44,234 bases of DNA from Chitinophagaceae bacterium (GTDB taxonomy: Bacteria; Bacteroidota; Bacteroidia; Chitinophagales; Chitinophagaceae): contig CANHCY010000014.1 in the NCBI GenBank assembly GCA_947459295.1, forward strand, positions 1 to 44,234. The letters run 5' to 3'. Both the position numbers and the translations under genes were made by a program. Below the pieces are notes generated by a model. It ran no database searches and had not been told where the DNA came from. It saw nothing but the letters and a program-made list of their open reading frames with translations. Of the stretch, positions 1-7,447 are shown in pieces (within the stretch, counting starts at the first letter, position 1; each line of letters begins with the position of its first letter).

Positions 1-55
1 GATATTGCTTTTTTACGGTTAATTGTTCGTGTACAAACTGAACTGCTGCGTCCAT
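1..55 (-). CDS. 5' end of an unidentified gene (partial, runs off the window)
   Basis: Reading leftward from an ATG at 53-55, the frame stays open to the window edge and gives 18 residues beginning MDAAVQFVHEQL. A perfect TAnnTTTG -7 element lies about 23 bp upstream (78-85), between this start and the rny stop, which supports a real, separately transcribed gene. Too little is present to assign a family. The fragment is charged and shows no signal peptide. Confidence 0.4.
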   Translation of the reverse strand, partial: MDAAVQFVHEQLTVKKQY

Positions 56-77
56 ATCTTTTAATTTTTGCGGACGG

Positions 78-85
78 CAAAGGTA
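78..85 (-). promoter_or_regulatory. Bacteroidota-type -7 element (TACCTTTG) for the partial gene at the left edge
   Basis: The minus strand reads TACCTTTG, an exact match to the Bacteroidota TAnnTTTG -7 consensus. It is placed about 23 bp before the ATG at 55. No convincing TTTG -33 element was found at the usual spacing. Confidence 0.5.
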
Positions 86-125
86 GGGGTAAAAATCGAA
101 AATCGGAAGTGATTTGCAATTTTTT

Positions 126-1691
126 TTACCTAGCTACGTTTACTGCCCTTTTCTCTCTAATTACGGTTACTTTAATTTGTCCTGGATAGGTCATCTCGGT
201 TTGGATTTTTTGAGCGATTTCGAAGCTCAATTTGTCGCTATCACCATCCGTAACCTTCTCAGCCTCAACGATTACGCGAAGTTCTCGACCCGCCTGGATG
301 GCATAAGCCTTTTCTACCCCTTGGTACGCTAAAGCCAGGTTTTCCAGGTCTTTAATACGTTGTAAGTATTGTTGCATGATTTCCCTACGTGCACCCGGAC
401 GAGCGCCAGAAATGGCGTCACAAGCCTGAATAATAGGAGAAATCACATATTGCATTTCCATTTCATCGTGGTGGGCTCCAATGGCGTTTACAACCGCCGG
501 ATTCTCGCCATATTTTTCGGCGAGTTTAGCACCTAATAATGCGTGGCTCAATTCTGTTTCTTCGTCAGGAACTTTACCGATATCGTGTAATAGTCCGGCT
601 CTTTTGGCAAGCTTAGGATTCATACCTAATTCAGAAGCCATGATGCCGCACAAATTAGCCGTTTCTCTACTGTGCATGAGTAGGTTTTGACCATATGAAG
701 ATCTAAAGCGCATTTTACCTACAATACGAATCAGCTCTTTGTGAAGTCCATGGATACCCATTTCGATAACGGTACGCTCACCAATTTCCATCACCTGCTC
801 TTCTAATTGTCTGCGTGTTTTTTCAACCACTTCTTCAATACGCGCTGGGTGAATACGACCATCAGAAACAAGGCGTTGTAAACTTAAACGAGCAATCTCA
901 CGGCGTAGTGGATCGAAAGAAGACAAGATGATGGCTTCCGGTGTATCATCTACAATTAAATCTACGCCCGTTGCAGCTTCAATCGCTCTAATATTACGAC
1001 CTTCTCTACCAATAATTTGACCTTTAATTTCGTCGGTTTCAAGGTTAAATACCGTAACGGTATTTTCGATGGTTTGCTCTGCTGCCGTACGTTGTATGGT
1101 TTGAATAACAATTTTACGTGCTTCTTTATTGGCCTTTTGCTTAGCATCTTCAATGATGTCTTGTTGCATGGATAAAGCACGTGTTTGTGCTTCATTTTTT
1201 AGGCTTTCAATGAGTTGCTCACGCGCATCATCGGCACTTAAATTGGCAATTTTTTCTAGGCGGCGAATATGTTCTTCTTGGTGTTTTTCAAGCTCTGTAC
1301 GCTTCGCGTTTACCACATCAATTTGTCTGTTCAGGTTTTCTTTGATGGCTTCGTTTTCTTTGACTTGTTTGTCTAGCGAAGTTTCTTTTTGGTTAACGGA
1401 AATTTCTTTTTGCTTGAGTCTGTTTTCTACGTCTACCACTTTGCGGTTACGCTCCAACACTTCTCTTTCGTGTTCAGACTTCAGCTGAACAAATCTTTCT
1501 TTAGCCTCAAGTTGCTTTTCCTTTTTAACAGTTTCAGCCCTTAATTCGGCTTCTTTTAAGATGTTAGCGGCTTGGGTGTTGGCTTCTTCAATTTGTTTTT
1601 TAGTATTTTTTGCGAAGAAAACCCTTCCCGCGACAACCCCTACTACTAGTGAGGTGGCGGCAAGTATTATAGAGACAATCGTCTGGTCCAT
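126..1691 (-). CDS. rny: Ribonuclease Y
   Basis: Membrane-anchored endoribonuclease that starts mRNA decay. The 521-residue protein has the full family architecture and usual length: an N-terminal transmembrane helix (about residues 4-26), a long charged coiled coil (about 30-200), a KH RNA-binding domain with the motif [15 protein letters not shown] (about 225-260), and an HD phosphohydrolase domain whose LLHDIGK motif places the metal-binding His-Asp at 369-370. A second His pair (AHHDE) follows about 40 residues later. It lies downstream of zapA on the same strand with a gap of about 90 bp, in which a variant -7 element (TATCTTCG at 1774-1781, ATTG 18 bp upstream) may give it its own promoter. 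All key motifs are intact. Confidence 0.97.
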   Translation of the reverse strand: MDQTIVSIILAATSLVVGVVAGRVFFAKNTKKQIEEANTQAANILKEAELRAETVKKEKQLEAKERFVQLKSEHEREVLERNRKVVDVENRLKQKEISVNQKETSLDKQVKENEAIKENLNRQIDVVNAKRTELEKHQEEHIRRLEKIANLSADDAREQLIESLKNEAQTRALSMQQDIIEDAKQKANKEARKIVIQTIQRTAAEQTIENTVTVFNLETDEIKGQIIGREGRNIRAIEAATGVDLIVDDTPEAIILSSFDPLRREIARLSLQRLVSDGRIHPARIEEVVEKTRRQLEEQVMEIGERTVIEMGIHGLHKELIRIVGKMRFRSSYGQNLLMHSRETANLCGIMASELGMNPKLAKRAGLLHDIGKVPDEETELSHALLGAKLAEKYGENPAVVNAIGAHHDEMEMQYVISPIIQACDAISGARPGARREIMQQYLQRIKDLENLALAYQGVEKAYAIQAGRELRVIVEAEKVTDGDSDKLSFEIAQKIQTEMTYPGQIKVTVIREKRAVNVAR

Positions 1692-1773
1692 TTTTAGCTT
1701 TTTTTAAGTTGTTCACAATCATTCTTTCACGCATACACATGAAGATTTACTTTAATAAGTAAACGGATAGGAA

Positions 1774-1781
1774 CGAAGATA
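1774..1781 (-). promoter_or_regulatory. Possible variant -7 element for rny
   Basis: The minus strand reads TATCTTCG, one mismatch from TAnnTTTG. An ATTG lies 18 bp upstream (1800-1803) in the -33 position, inside the 3' end of zapA. It would give rny a leader of about 80 nt. The one-mismatch match makes this tentative. Confidence 0.3.
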
Positions 1782-1782
1782 C

Positions 1783-2070
1783 TTAAATCAGCGCTTTATC
1801 AATGAGTTTTTCGAGAGAGTTTATCTTTTCGGCCGCTTCTTTCCACTTTAGTTCATGGATGGTGCTTGTATTTTGCTCGGTGGCAAACCACAAAAGCACC
1901 ATGGCTACATAATCCTGCATGTCTTTCCCAGCCAAATTTTGACGGTATTCGGCTATTTTGTCGTTGATGAGACTGGCTGTTTTGCGTACCATTTCCTCCT
2001 CATCAGGTTCAATTCGGATGCGGTAGCTACGGTCTGCAATAACAATATTGATAGGGATGAGCTCAGACAT
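1783..2070 (-). CDS. zapA: Cell division protein ZapA
   Basis: Small cytoplasmic protein that binds and bundles FtsZ at the division ring. The 95 residues match the ZapA family in length and layout: an N-terminal beta-rich globular part (IPINIVIADRSYRIRIEPDEE) followed by the typical helix with VRKTASLINDKI and a C-terminal coiled coil ending in a heptad-like KINSLEKLIDKAL. The alternation of hydrophobic residues in the first strand and the AxxLLW-type helix are usual for the family. It begins 5 bp after the stop of the small coiled-coil gene upstream, so the two are very likely co-translated. Family assignment is good; partner binding is inferred from the family. Confidence 0.88.
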   Translation of the reverse strand: MSELIPINIVIADRSYRIRIEPDEEEMVRKTASLINDKIAEYRQNLAGKDMQDYVAMVLLWFATEQNTSTIHELKWKEAAEKINSLEKLIDKALI

Positions 2071-2075
2071 ACTAT

Positions 2076-2363
2076 TTATTTAAGAAGCGTTAAACAGTGG
2101 TCAATTTCTTTGAGGTAGGTGTTAATCCGCTTTTCGAGGGCCGCTTTTTCTTGATCCGAATAACCACCCGCAGAACTTACCTGCAAACCGTCTAGCTGTT
2201 GTTGAAGGTTACGAAGCATCTCCTCTTTTTGGTCTACAATGCTTGTTGCCTTTTCTAAATCGGCAGCTAGGCGCTGATTTTCACGAAGTAACTGCTGCTG
2301 ATTTTTAAGCAACAGCTGCAACTTTTCTTGCAAAGATTTGATATGTGTTTCGAATTCAAACAT
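2076..2363 (-). CDS. Small coiled-coil protein next to zapA
   Basis: A 95-residue cytoplasmic protein with no signal peptide or membrane helix. Residues 1-60 form one continuous predicted coiled coil rich in Leu, Gln, Lys and Glu (for example LQEKLQLLLKNQQQLLRENQ), then a short Gly/Ser break (SSAGGYSD) and a second helix ending in LTLLK. It is the first gene after pheT on the minus strand and is separated from zapA by only 5 bp. I do not recognise a named family. By position and size it could be a division-ring partner of ZapA, comparable in shape to ZapB, but no sequence identity is claimed. Confidence 0.8.
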   Translation of the reverse strand: MFEFETHIKSLQEKLQLLLKNQQQLLRENQRLAADLEKATSIVDQKEEMLRNLQQQLDGLQVSSAGGYSDQEKAALEKRINTYLKEIDHCLTLLK

Positions 2364-2389
2364 GTAAATATGCGTATAAATATAAGTGC

Positions 2390-4819
2390 TTATTTTCTGA
2401 TTTCAGCACCTAATTCTTTTTCAAAAGCCCCAATTAATTTTGATACCATACTGTCCGTTTCGGTGTCTGTCATGGTTTTTTCTTCGTCTACAAATGTAAA
2501 ACTAAGCGCCATCGACTTTTTGTTAACCCCTAATTTATCGCTTTCAAATACATCAAATAAACGAATGCCTTTAAGTTTAGGAAGCTTTACGGTACCTACC
2601 GCAAGCTCAATAGCAGCATAGGTTACAGCGCGGTCTACTACAAGTGCCAAATCTCTTTGTACCGCTGGAAACTTAGATACTTCGGTGTAAACAATTTTTT
2701 GTTTTTCAGCGGCCGTAACAAGTGCAGCCACATCAATATCTACAAAAACAACGCTTTGTTTGATATCAAATTGTTGACGCTTTTTGGGTGACACTTCTAG
2801 TAAAGTAGCAATTTGAATACCACCCACTGTTGCAGCAACACAGGTGCTTGCGGTATCCTTAGCAGTGTCGTCTATTGACCAGCTAATAGGAGGCAGTCCA
2901 GTAATTGTAGCAATCGCCTGCAAAATGCCTTTAGCCATTAAAAGGTCTTGTTCTTTGGATTTTACACGCCAGCCTTCTTCGGCATCTAACCCACTTAAAT
3001 AAATACACAAATGTTCCGTTTCAGAATAATGCCCAGAACCACTGGTAGCATAGGTTTTACCAAATTCGAACAAACGCAAATTATGATTACGTCTGTTACA
3101 ATTGTAGGCGATGGTTTCAAGTCCGGTTTCAAGCATCGATGGACGAAGCACGTCTAAATCGGCACTTAAATTATTCATCATTTTAACGGCCGTTTCTAAA
3201 ACAGCAGGCGTAAAATATTGGCTATTGGTAATAGAGTTTGTAAAAATTTCTATAAAGCCTTTACCTACTAAAAACTGCGTTGTTTTTTCTTTAATCACTT
3301 CTTTAGCACTTGCTACTTCTACAGCAGGGCTAATGGTAATGGTGGTCGGAATTTCAATATTATCGAGTCCATCAATACGCAAAATTTCTTCTACTAAATC
3401 GGCAGGGATACTAATGTCTGGTTTGCTGTATGGCACTGCAACACGGAGTTCATCGATACCTTCTCCAAGCACTTCAAAACCCAGTGCAGTCAAGATTTTT
3501 TTTACCGCTTCGGGGTGGTAATTTTTACCACTTAACTTTTTAATGTAATGGTATTTAACAGCCACTTCTGTTTTAGGCGTCACCACCGGATAGATGTCTG
3601 TAATATCAGAACTGATGAAACCGCCAGCCACTTCTTTAATAAGTAAAGCGGCTCTTTTTAATACGGAAACAGTAGAAGCAATATCAACTCCTTTTTCAAA
3701 TCTAGTAGCAGCGTCGGTGCGGAGTCCATGGTGTAAAGACGTTTTACGAATAGTTGTTGGATGAAACCAAGCACTCTCTAAAAATATAGACGTCGTGCCA
3801 GCATGAACGCCACTTGCAGCACCACCAAACACACCCGCAATGCACATAGGATCTGTGGCATTACATATTAGTAAATCTGAATCTTGTAATCTTCTTTCTT
3901 TGGTATCAAGGGTTGTAAATGCAGTACCAGCAGCTACATTTTTTACAATCACTTTGCCACCCGAAACAGCAGCAGCATCAAAAGCATGTAGCGGTTGGCC
4001 GGTTTCGTGTAAAATATAATTGGTAACGTCTACGATGTTATTGATTGGTCTTACACCAATGGCGGTTAATCTATTTTTTAACCAACTTGGAGAATCAGAA
4101 ACTTTTACGCCCGTTAATTCGATACCCGCATAACGCTTACACGCTGTTTCGTTTTCGATACTAACTGAAATGGTTTTATTATTTTGATCTGGGCTAAAAG
4201 ATGATGGAAATGGAGCCACTGGTTTTGCTTCTTTTTCGTGGTGCGTTAAATAAGCACACACGTCTTTTGCAACACCGTAATGACTCATCGCATCCATTCG
4301 GTTAGGTGTTAATCCAATTTCGTACACCCAGTCTTGATAGGGCTCAAACAGCTTGGCAGCAGGCGTTCCAACAACAGTGTCTGCTGCTAAAACCATGATG
4401 CCGTCATGACTGGTACCAAGTCCTATTTCGTCTTCGGCACAAATCATACCAAAACTTTCTTCCCCTCTAATTTTTGCAACACGCATGGTTAAAGGATCGC
4501 CGGTACTTGGATAAATAGTAGTTCCAATAGTAGCCACCATTACTTTTTGGCCTACCGCAACATTAGATGCACCACATACAATTTGCAGCGGCGCTTCAGC
4601 ACCAATATGTACAGTTGTGATTTTTAATTTATCGGCATTGGGATGCTGCACGGCAGTAAGCACTTCTCCAACCGTTAAGCCGGCAAGTCCTCCTTTTACA
4701 TTTTCATAAAACGTTAAACTTTCAACTTCTAAACCAATAGAGGTTAAAATTTTAGACAATTTTTCAGGTTCAATGCTCCAGGGCAGGTATTCAGATAGCC
4801 AGTTATAACTTATGGTCAT
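2390..4819 (-). CDS. pheT: Phenylalanyl-tRNA synthetase beta subunit
   Basis: Beta chain of the alpha2-beta2 phenylalanyl-tRNA synthetase, which charges tRNA-Phe and edits mischarged tyrosine. The 809 residues have the bacterial domain order: N-terminal domain (MTISYNWLSEYLP), an EMAP/OB-type tRNA-binding domain (about 40-150, with HPNADKLKITTV), the B3/B4 editing domain (about 210-390, RPINNIVDVTNYILHETGQP), B5 (about 400-480), the catalytic-like core, and a C-terminal ferredoxin-fold anticodon-binding domain (last 95 residues, SKFPAVQRDLALVV). pheS is not in the window, so the two subunits are unlinked here. A perfect -7 element lies 27 bp before the ATG. Confidence 0.98.
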   Translation of the reverse strand: MTISYNWLSEYLPWSIEPEKLSKILTSIGLEVESLTFYENVKGGLAGLTVGEVLTAVQHPNADKLKITTVHIGAEAPLQIVCGASNVAVGQKVMVATIGTTIYPSTGDPLTMRVAKIRGEESFGMICAEDEIGLGTSHDGIMVLAADTVVGTPAAKLFEPYQDWVYEIGLTPNRMDAMSHYGVAKDVCAYLTHHEKEAKPVAPFPSSFSPDQNNKTISVSIENETACKRYAGIELTGVKVSDSPSWLKNRLTAIGVRPINNIVDVTNYILHETGQPLHAFDAAAVSGGKVIVKNVAAGTAFTTLDTKERRLQDSDLLICNATDPMCIAGVFGGAASGVHAGTTSIFLESAWFHPTTIRKTSLHHGLRTDAATRFEKGVDIASTVSVLKRAALLIKEVAGGFISSDITDIYPVVTPKTEVAVKYHYIKKLSGKNYHPEAVKKILTALGFEVLGEGIDELRVAVPYSKPDISIPADLVEEILRIDGLDNIEIPTTITISPAVEVASAKEVIKEKTTQFLVGKGFIEIFTNSITNSQYFTPAVLETAVKMMNNLSADLDVLRPSMLETGLETIAYNCNRRNHNLRLFEFGKTYATSGSGHYSETEHLCIYLSGLDAEEGWRVKSKEQDLLMAKGILQAIATITGLPPISWSIDDTAKDTASTCVAATVGGIQIATLLEVSPKKRQQFDIKQSVVFVDIDVAALVTAAEKQKIVYTEVSKFPAVQRDLALVVDRAVTYAAIELAVGTVKLPKLKGIRLFDVFESDKLGVNKKSMALSFTFVDEEKTMTDTETDSMVSKLIGAFEKELGAEIRK

Positions 4820-4845
4820 GATTGCTTATACGTGTTTAAGGGCCT

Positions 4846-4853
4846 CAAAAATA
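4846..4853 (-). promoter_or_regulatory. -7 element (TATTTTTG) for pheT
   Basis: The minus strand matches TAnnTTTG exactly and sits 26 bp before the pheT ATG, predicting a leader of about 20 nt. No clear -33 TTTG is seen. Confidence 0.5.
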
Positions 4854-4948
4854 AGTTTTTATAGCCGTAAATGCTACGCTTTCGTGAGAACAAAACGCAG
4901 ATTCATCCAATACTTCTTTCTGCACAAGATTTGTTAATAATGACCTTT

Positions 4949-5046
4949 TTTAGTGGAATAAGTTTTGATATTGGTGGATAACAGTAGTAAATTGTGTGGA
5001 TAGCGCAGTAAAAACCTGCGTGGAACGGTTAGTTCCGTGTGGACGA
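4949..5046 (+). repeat. Phased array of five GTGGA repeats (DnaA-box-like) upstream of dnaB
   Basis: GTGGA occurs five times in the same orientation with cores starting at 4953, 4974, 4996, 5020 and 5039, i.e. spacings of 21, 22, 24 and 19 bp, close to two helical turns. Two copies extend to GGTGGATAA (4973-4981) and TGTGGATAG (4995-5003), each one mismatch from the DnaA box TGTGGATAA. Most copies are also followed 8-11 bp later by AGT. The sequence between repeats is AT-rich. The pattern is directly visible; the binding protein is inference. Confidence 0.6.
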
Positions 5047-5103
5047 AAAATAGCGAAGAAATACTTGAAAAAGCGCAAATCTTGGTGCATATTCGCTCTG
5101 ATC

Positions 5104-5127
5104 TGTTTGTGGGAAGCACCACAAACA
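5104..5127. promoter_or_regulatory. Perfect 9-bp inverted repeat before dnaB (candidate operator or leader hairpin)
   Basis: TGTTTGTGG (5104-5112) and CCACAAACA (5119-5127) are perfect reverse complements around a 6-nt spacer. The element ends 20 bp before the dnaB ATG and overlaps a possible -7 element (5102-5109). No T-run follows, so it is not an intrinsic terminator. Each arm contains a TGTGG core like the upstream repeats. Confidence 0.45.
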
Positions 5128-5147
5128 AAAGACTAAAGCAACTCAAA

Positions 5148-6716
5148 ATGGACGTAAAAATTACCAATACAAACCGTAAACCTAGAAAGCCTTCTATAGA
5201 TATGAGCAGCATGCTCTATGGCAAAGTGCCTCCGCAGGCAAAAGAACTCGAAGAAGCCGTGTTGGGCGCCATCATGCTGGAAAAAAGTGCTTTTGATACG
5301 GTTTCAGAAATCATTAAACCTGAATGCTTTTATGTAGAAGCGCATCAAATCATTTTTAAAGTGATGCAGCAACTACAAAATGACAGTGTGCCCATCGATA
5401 TATTAACGGTCGTAGAAGGATTAAAATCGAAAGGCGAATTGGATCTAGTAGGTGGCCCTTATCAGATAACCAAGCTCACCAACTCGGTGGTTTCTGCTGC
5501 CAACATTGATGCACACGCAAGAATTATTTTGCAAAAATTTATTCAGCGCGAACTGATCAGAATTAGTGGTGAAATTATTGGTGACGCATACGAAGATAGT
5601 ACCGACGTTTTTGATTTACTTGATGAAAGTGAAACAAAAATGTTTAACATCACCAACAATTATTTAAAAAAGAATTTTGAAGAAATAGGTCAAGTACTTG
5701 CAAAAACGATCAACCGTATTGATGAACTGCGTACCAAAACTGAAGATATTTCTGGGGTACCAAGTGGATTTCCAACATTAGACCGCATCACTTTTGGATG
5801 GCAGCCAACCGATTTAATTATCCTTGCGGCAAGACCCTCTGTAGGTAAAACAGCCTTTGCATTAAATCTGGCACGAAACGCAGCGCTACACCCTACAAAG
5901 CCTATCCCTGTTGGGTTTTTCTCGTTAGAGATGAGTGCACCACAGCTCGTGCAACGTATTTTAAGCGCAGAGAGTGAAATTAAAATGGAAAAAATTTCTA
6001 GAGGTAAACTAGAAGATTATGAATACCAACAACTACACGCAAAGGGGTTAAAAAAATTAGAGCGCGCGCCGCTGTACATTGATGATACTGCCGCTTTAAA
6101 CATCTTTGAATTTAGAGCCAAGGCCCGCCGACTTGTAAACAAACACAAGGTTGGCATTATCATTATTGACTACCTACAATTAATGAGCGGCAGCGGCGAC
6201 AGAAATAATAACCGTGAACAAGAAATTTCAAATATCTCTCGAAGCTTAAAAGCGCTTGCCAAAGAATTGAACATTCCGATTGTAGCACTATCGCAGTTAA
6301 GTCGTGCGGTAGAAACCAGAAAGGAAAGTAAAATGCCGCAGCTCAGTGACCTTCGTGAATCGGGTGCGATTGAACAGGACGCAGATATGGTTATGTTTAT
6401 TTACCGTCCAGAATACTACGAAGTAATGAGTAACGACATGGGCGAAAGCACACATGGAGAAACGCATATTAGAATTGCAAAACATAGAAATGGTCAACTA
6501 GATACCATTAAACTAAGGGCTAAATTAGACATTCAAAAATTTGAAGAATGGGATGGCGATGGTTCAGGTTTTGGAACCAGCAATTGGAAACCAGTAGCAC
6601 CTGGAAGCACATCTGGCGCTGCGGGACAAGACAACGCCAAACTTTTTATTCAAAAAGAAAGCAAAATGAATGAGGGTGATTTTGATGAAGGATTTGACAA
6701 CGAAACACCTTTTTAA
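5148..6716 (+). CDS. dnaB: Replicative DNA helicase DnaB
   Basis: Hexameric ATP-driven helicase that unwinds the chromosome at the replication fork. From the ATG at 5148 the protein has 522 residues: an N-terminal DnaB domain (KVPPQAKELEEAVLGAIM onward), a linker, and the RecA-like helicase domain with Walker A ARPSVGKTAFALN, Walker B IIIIDYLQLMSG, and the SQLSRAVE...LSDLRESGAIEQDAD region. The C-terminal tail is acidic (EGDFDEGFDNETPF). An in-frame GTG at 5037 would add 37 residues, but that stretch is not family-like and covers the inverted repeat and a possible promoter, so ATG 5148 is preferred. No intein or insertion is seen. rsmE follows 23 bp downstream. Confidence 0.97.
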   Translation: MDVKITNTNRKPRKPSIDMSSMLYGKVPPQAKELEEAVLGAIMLEKSAFDTVSEIIKPECFYVEAHQIIFKVMQQLQNDSVPIDILTVVEGLKSKGELDLVGGPYQITKLTNSVVSAANIDAHARIILQKFIQRELIRISGEIIGDAYEDSTDVFDLLDESETKMFNITNNYLKKNFEEIGQVLAKTINRIDELRTKTEDISGVPSGFPTLDRITFGWQPTDLIILAARPSVGKTAFALNLARNAALHPTKPIPVGFFSLEMSAPQLVQRILSAESEIKMEKISRGKLEDYEYQQLHAKGLKKLERAPLYIDDTAALNIFEFRAKARRLVNKHKVGIIIIDYLQLMSGSGDRNNNREQEISNISRSLKALAKELNIPIVALSQLSRAVETRKESKMPQLSDLRESGAIEQDADMVMFIYRPEYYEVMSNDMGESTHGETHIRIAKHRNGQLDTIKLRAKLDIQKFEEWDGDGSGFGTSNWKPVAPGSTSGAAGQDNAKLFIQKESKMNEGDFDEGFDNETPF

Positions 6717-6739
6717 TTTTCTATTTTTTAGCAAATATC

Positions 6740-7447
6740 ATGTCGGCACTGCCCTATTTTTTTGAACCTACTATTCAGCAAACAAGCACGCACTTTGAAT
6801 TAAGTGAAGTGACTTCAAAACATTGTATTCAAGTGCTACGCATGCGTGCTGGCGAAAATATACACATCACAGATGGTACCGGAAACCTATATACAGCAAG
6901 TATTGTAGCGCCCGACAAAAAAAAGACAGTCGTAAAAATTGAATCGGTAGTACACACCCCTGCTCCAGAAAAAAATGTTTGTATTGCTATTGGACTATTA
7001 AAAAACACAAGCCGGTTTGAATGGTTTTTAGAGAAGGCGACGGAAATGGGCGTGACAAAAATTGTCCCGTTAATTTGCGAGCGAAGCGAGCGGTCTAATC
7101 TCAAACAAGAACGCATGCAAGGCGTACTTGTTGCAGCACTCATTCAGAGTAAACAAACATGGTTGCCTGTTTTAACTGAGCCTTTATCTGTTGCTGCTTT
7201 TTTAAAACAACATCCTGCAGCTCAGGGGCTCATTGCACATTGTGAAGAAGGCAATAAAACAGAACTCAAAGATGCACCCAATAGTAACGATTGCAGTATT
7301 TTGATTGGACCCGAAGGAGATTTTACACCTGCAGAAATTGAAGCAGCCCTTGCCGCCAATTACCTACCTGTAAGCCTTGGCATTACAAGACTTAGAACAG
7401 AAACCGCTGGTATGGTTGCTGCCGCTTTACTCGTTTTTAAAAATTAA
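6740..7447 (+). CDS. rsmE: 16S rRNA (uracil-1498-N3)-methyltransferase RsmE
   Basis: SAM-dependent methyltransferase that modifies U1498 of 16S rRNA. The 235 residues match the family length. The N-terminal PUA-like part contains KHCIQVLRMRAGENI; the C-terminal SPOUT (knotted) domain has the two conserved loops LIGPEGDFTPAEIEAA (about 190-205) and LGITRLRTETAGMVA (about 215-230). The family usually reads GPEGGF; here the second Gly is Asp, a mild variation. A run of eight A's (6917-6924) codes for part of DKKKTV. It lies 23 bp after dnaB and its stop codon abuts the next gene's first possible start, so a three-gene operon is likely. Confidence 0.94.
   Translation: MSALPYFFEPTIQQTSTHFELSEVTSKHCIQVLRMRAGENIHITDGTGNLYTASIVAPDKKKTVVKIESVVHTPAPEKNVCIAIGLLKNTSRFEWFLEKATEMGVTKIVPLICERSERSNLKQERMQGVLVAALIQSKQTWLPVLTEPLSVAAFLKQHPAAQGLIAHCEEGNKTELKDAPNSNDCSILIGPEGDFTPAEIEAALAANYLPVSLGITRLRTETAGMVAAALLVFKN

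Larger units (their letters stand above)
4820..5147. other. Divergent intergenic region between pheT and dnaB
   Basis: These 328 bp contain no convincing gene. On the pheT side there is a perfect minus-strand -7 element (4846-4853). The middle holds an array of five GTGGA repeats (4953-5043). On the dnaB side there is a 9-bp inverted repeat (5104-5127) overlapping a possible plus-strand -7 element TCTGTTTG (5102-5109, one mismatch, with CTTG 17 bp upstream). A short GGAAC/GTTCC inverted repeat lies at 5022-5035. Confidence 0.7.

Noticed and set aside
4820..5147. The pheT/dnaB spacer as the chromosomal origin
   Set aside because: The DnaA-like boxes are imperfect, there is no dnaA nearby and no clear unwinding element beyond general AT-richness. 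Kept only as a side hypothesis under the repeat-array finding.
4934..5212. 92-residue minus-strand open frame over the dnaB leader
   Set aside because: It runs antisense to dnaB's start and the repeat array, has no recognisable family and no promoter of its own.
6917..6924. A8 run in rsmE (and similar A8 runs in uvrC 24031-24038 and gldN) as slippage sites
   Set aside because: These lie inside essential domains with no sensible truncated product, and runs of eight are not rare in this AT-rich DNA. Only the dnaX A10 run sits at a domain border with useful stops.
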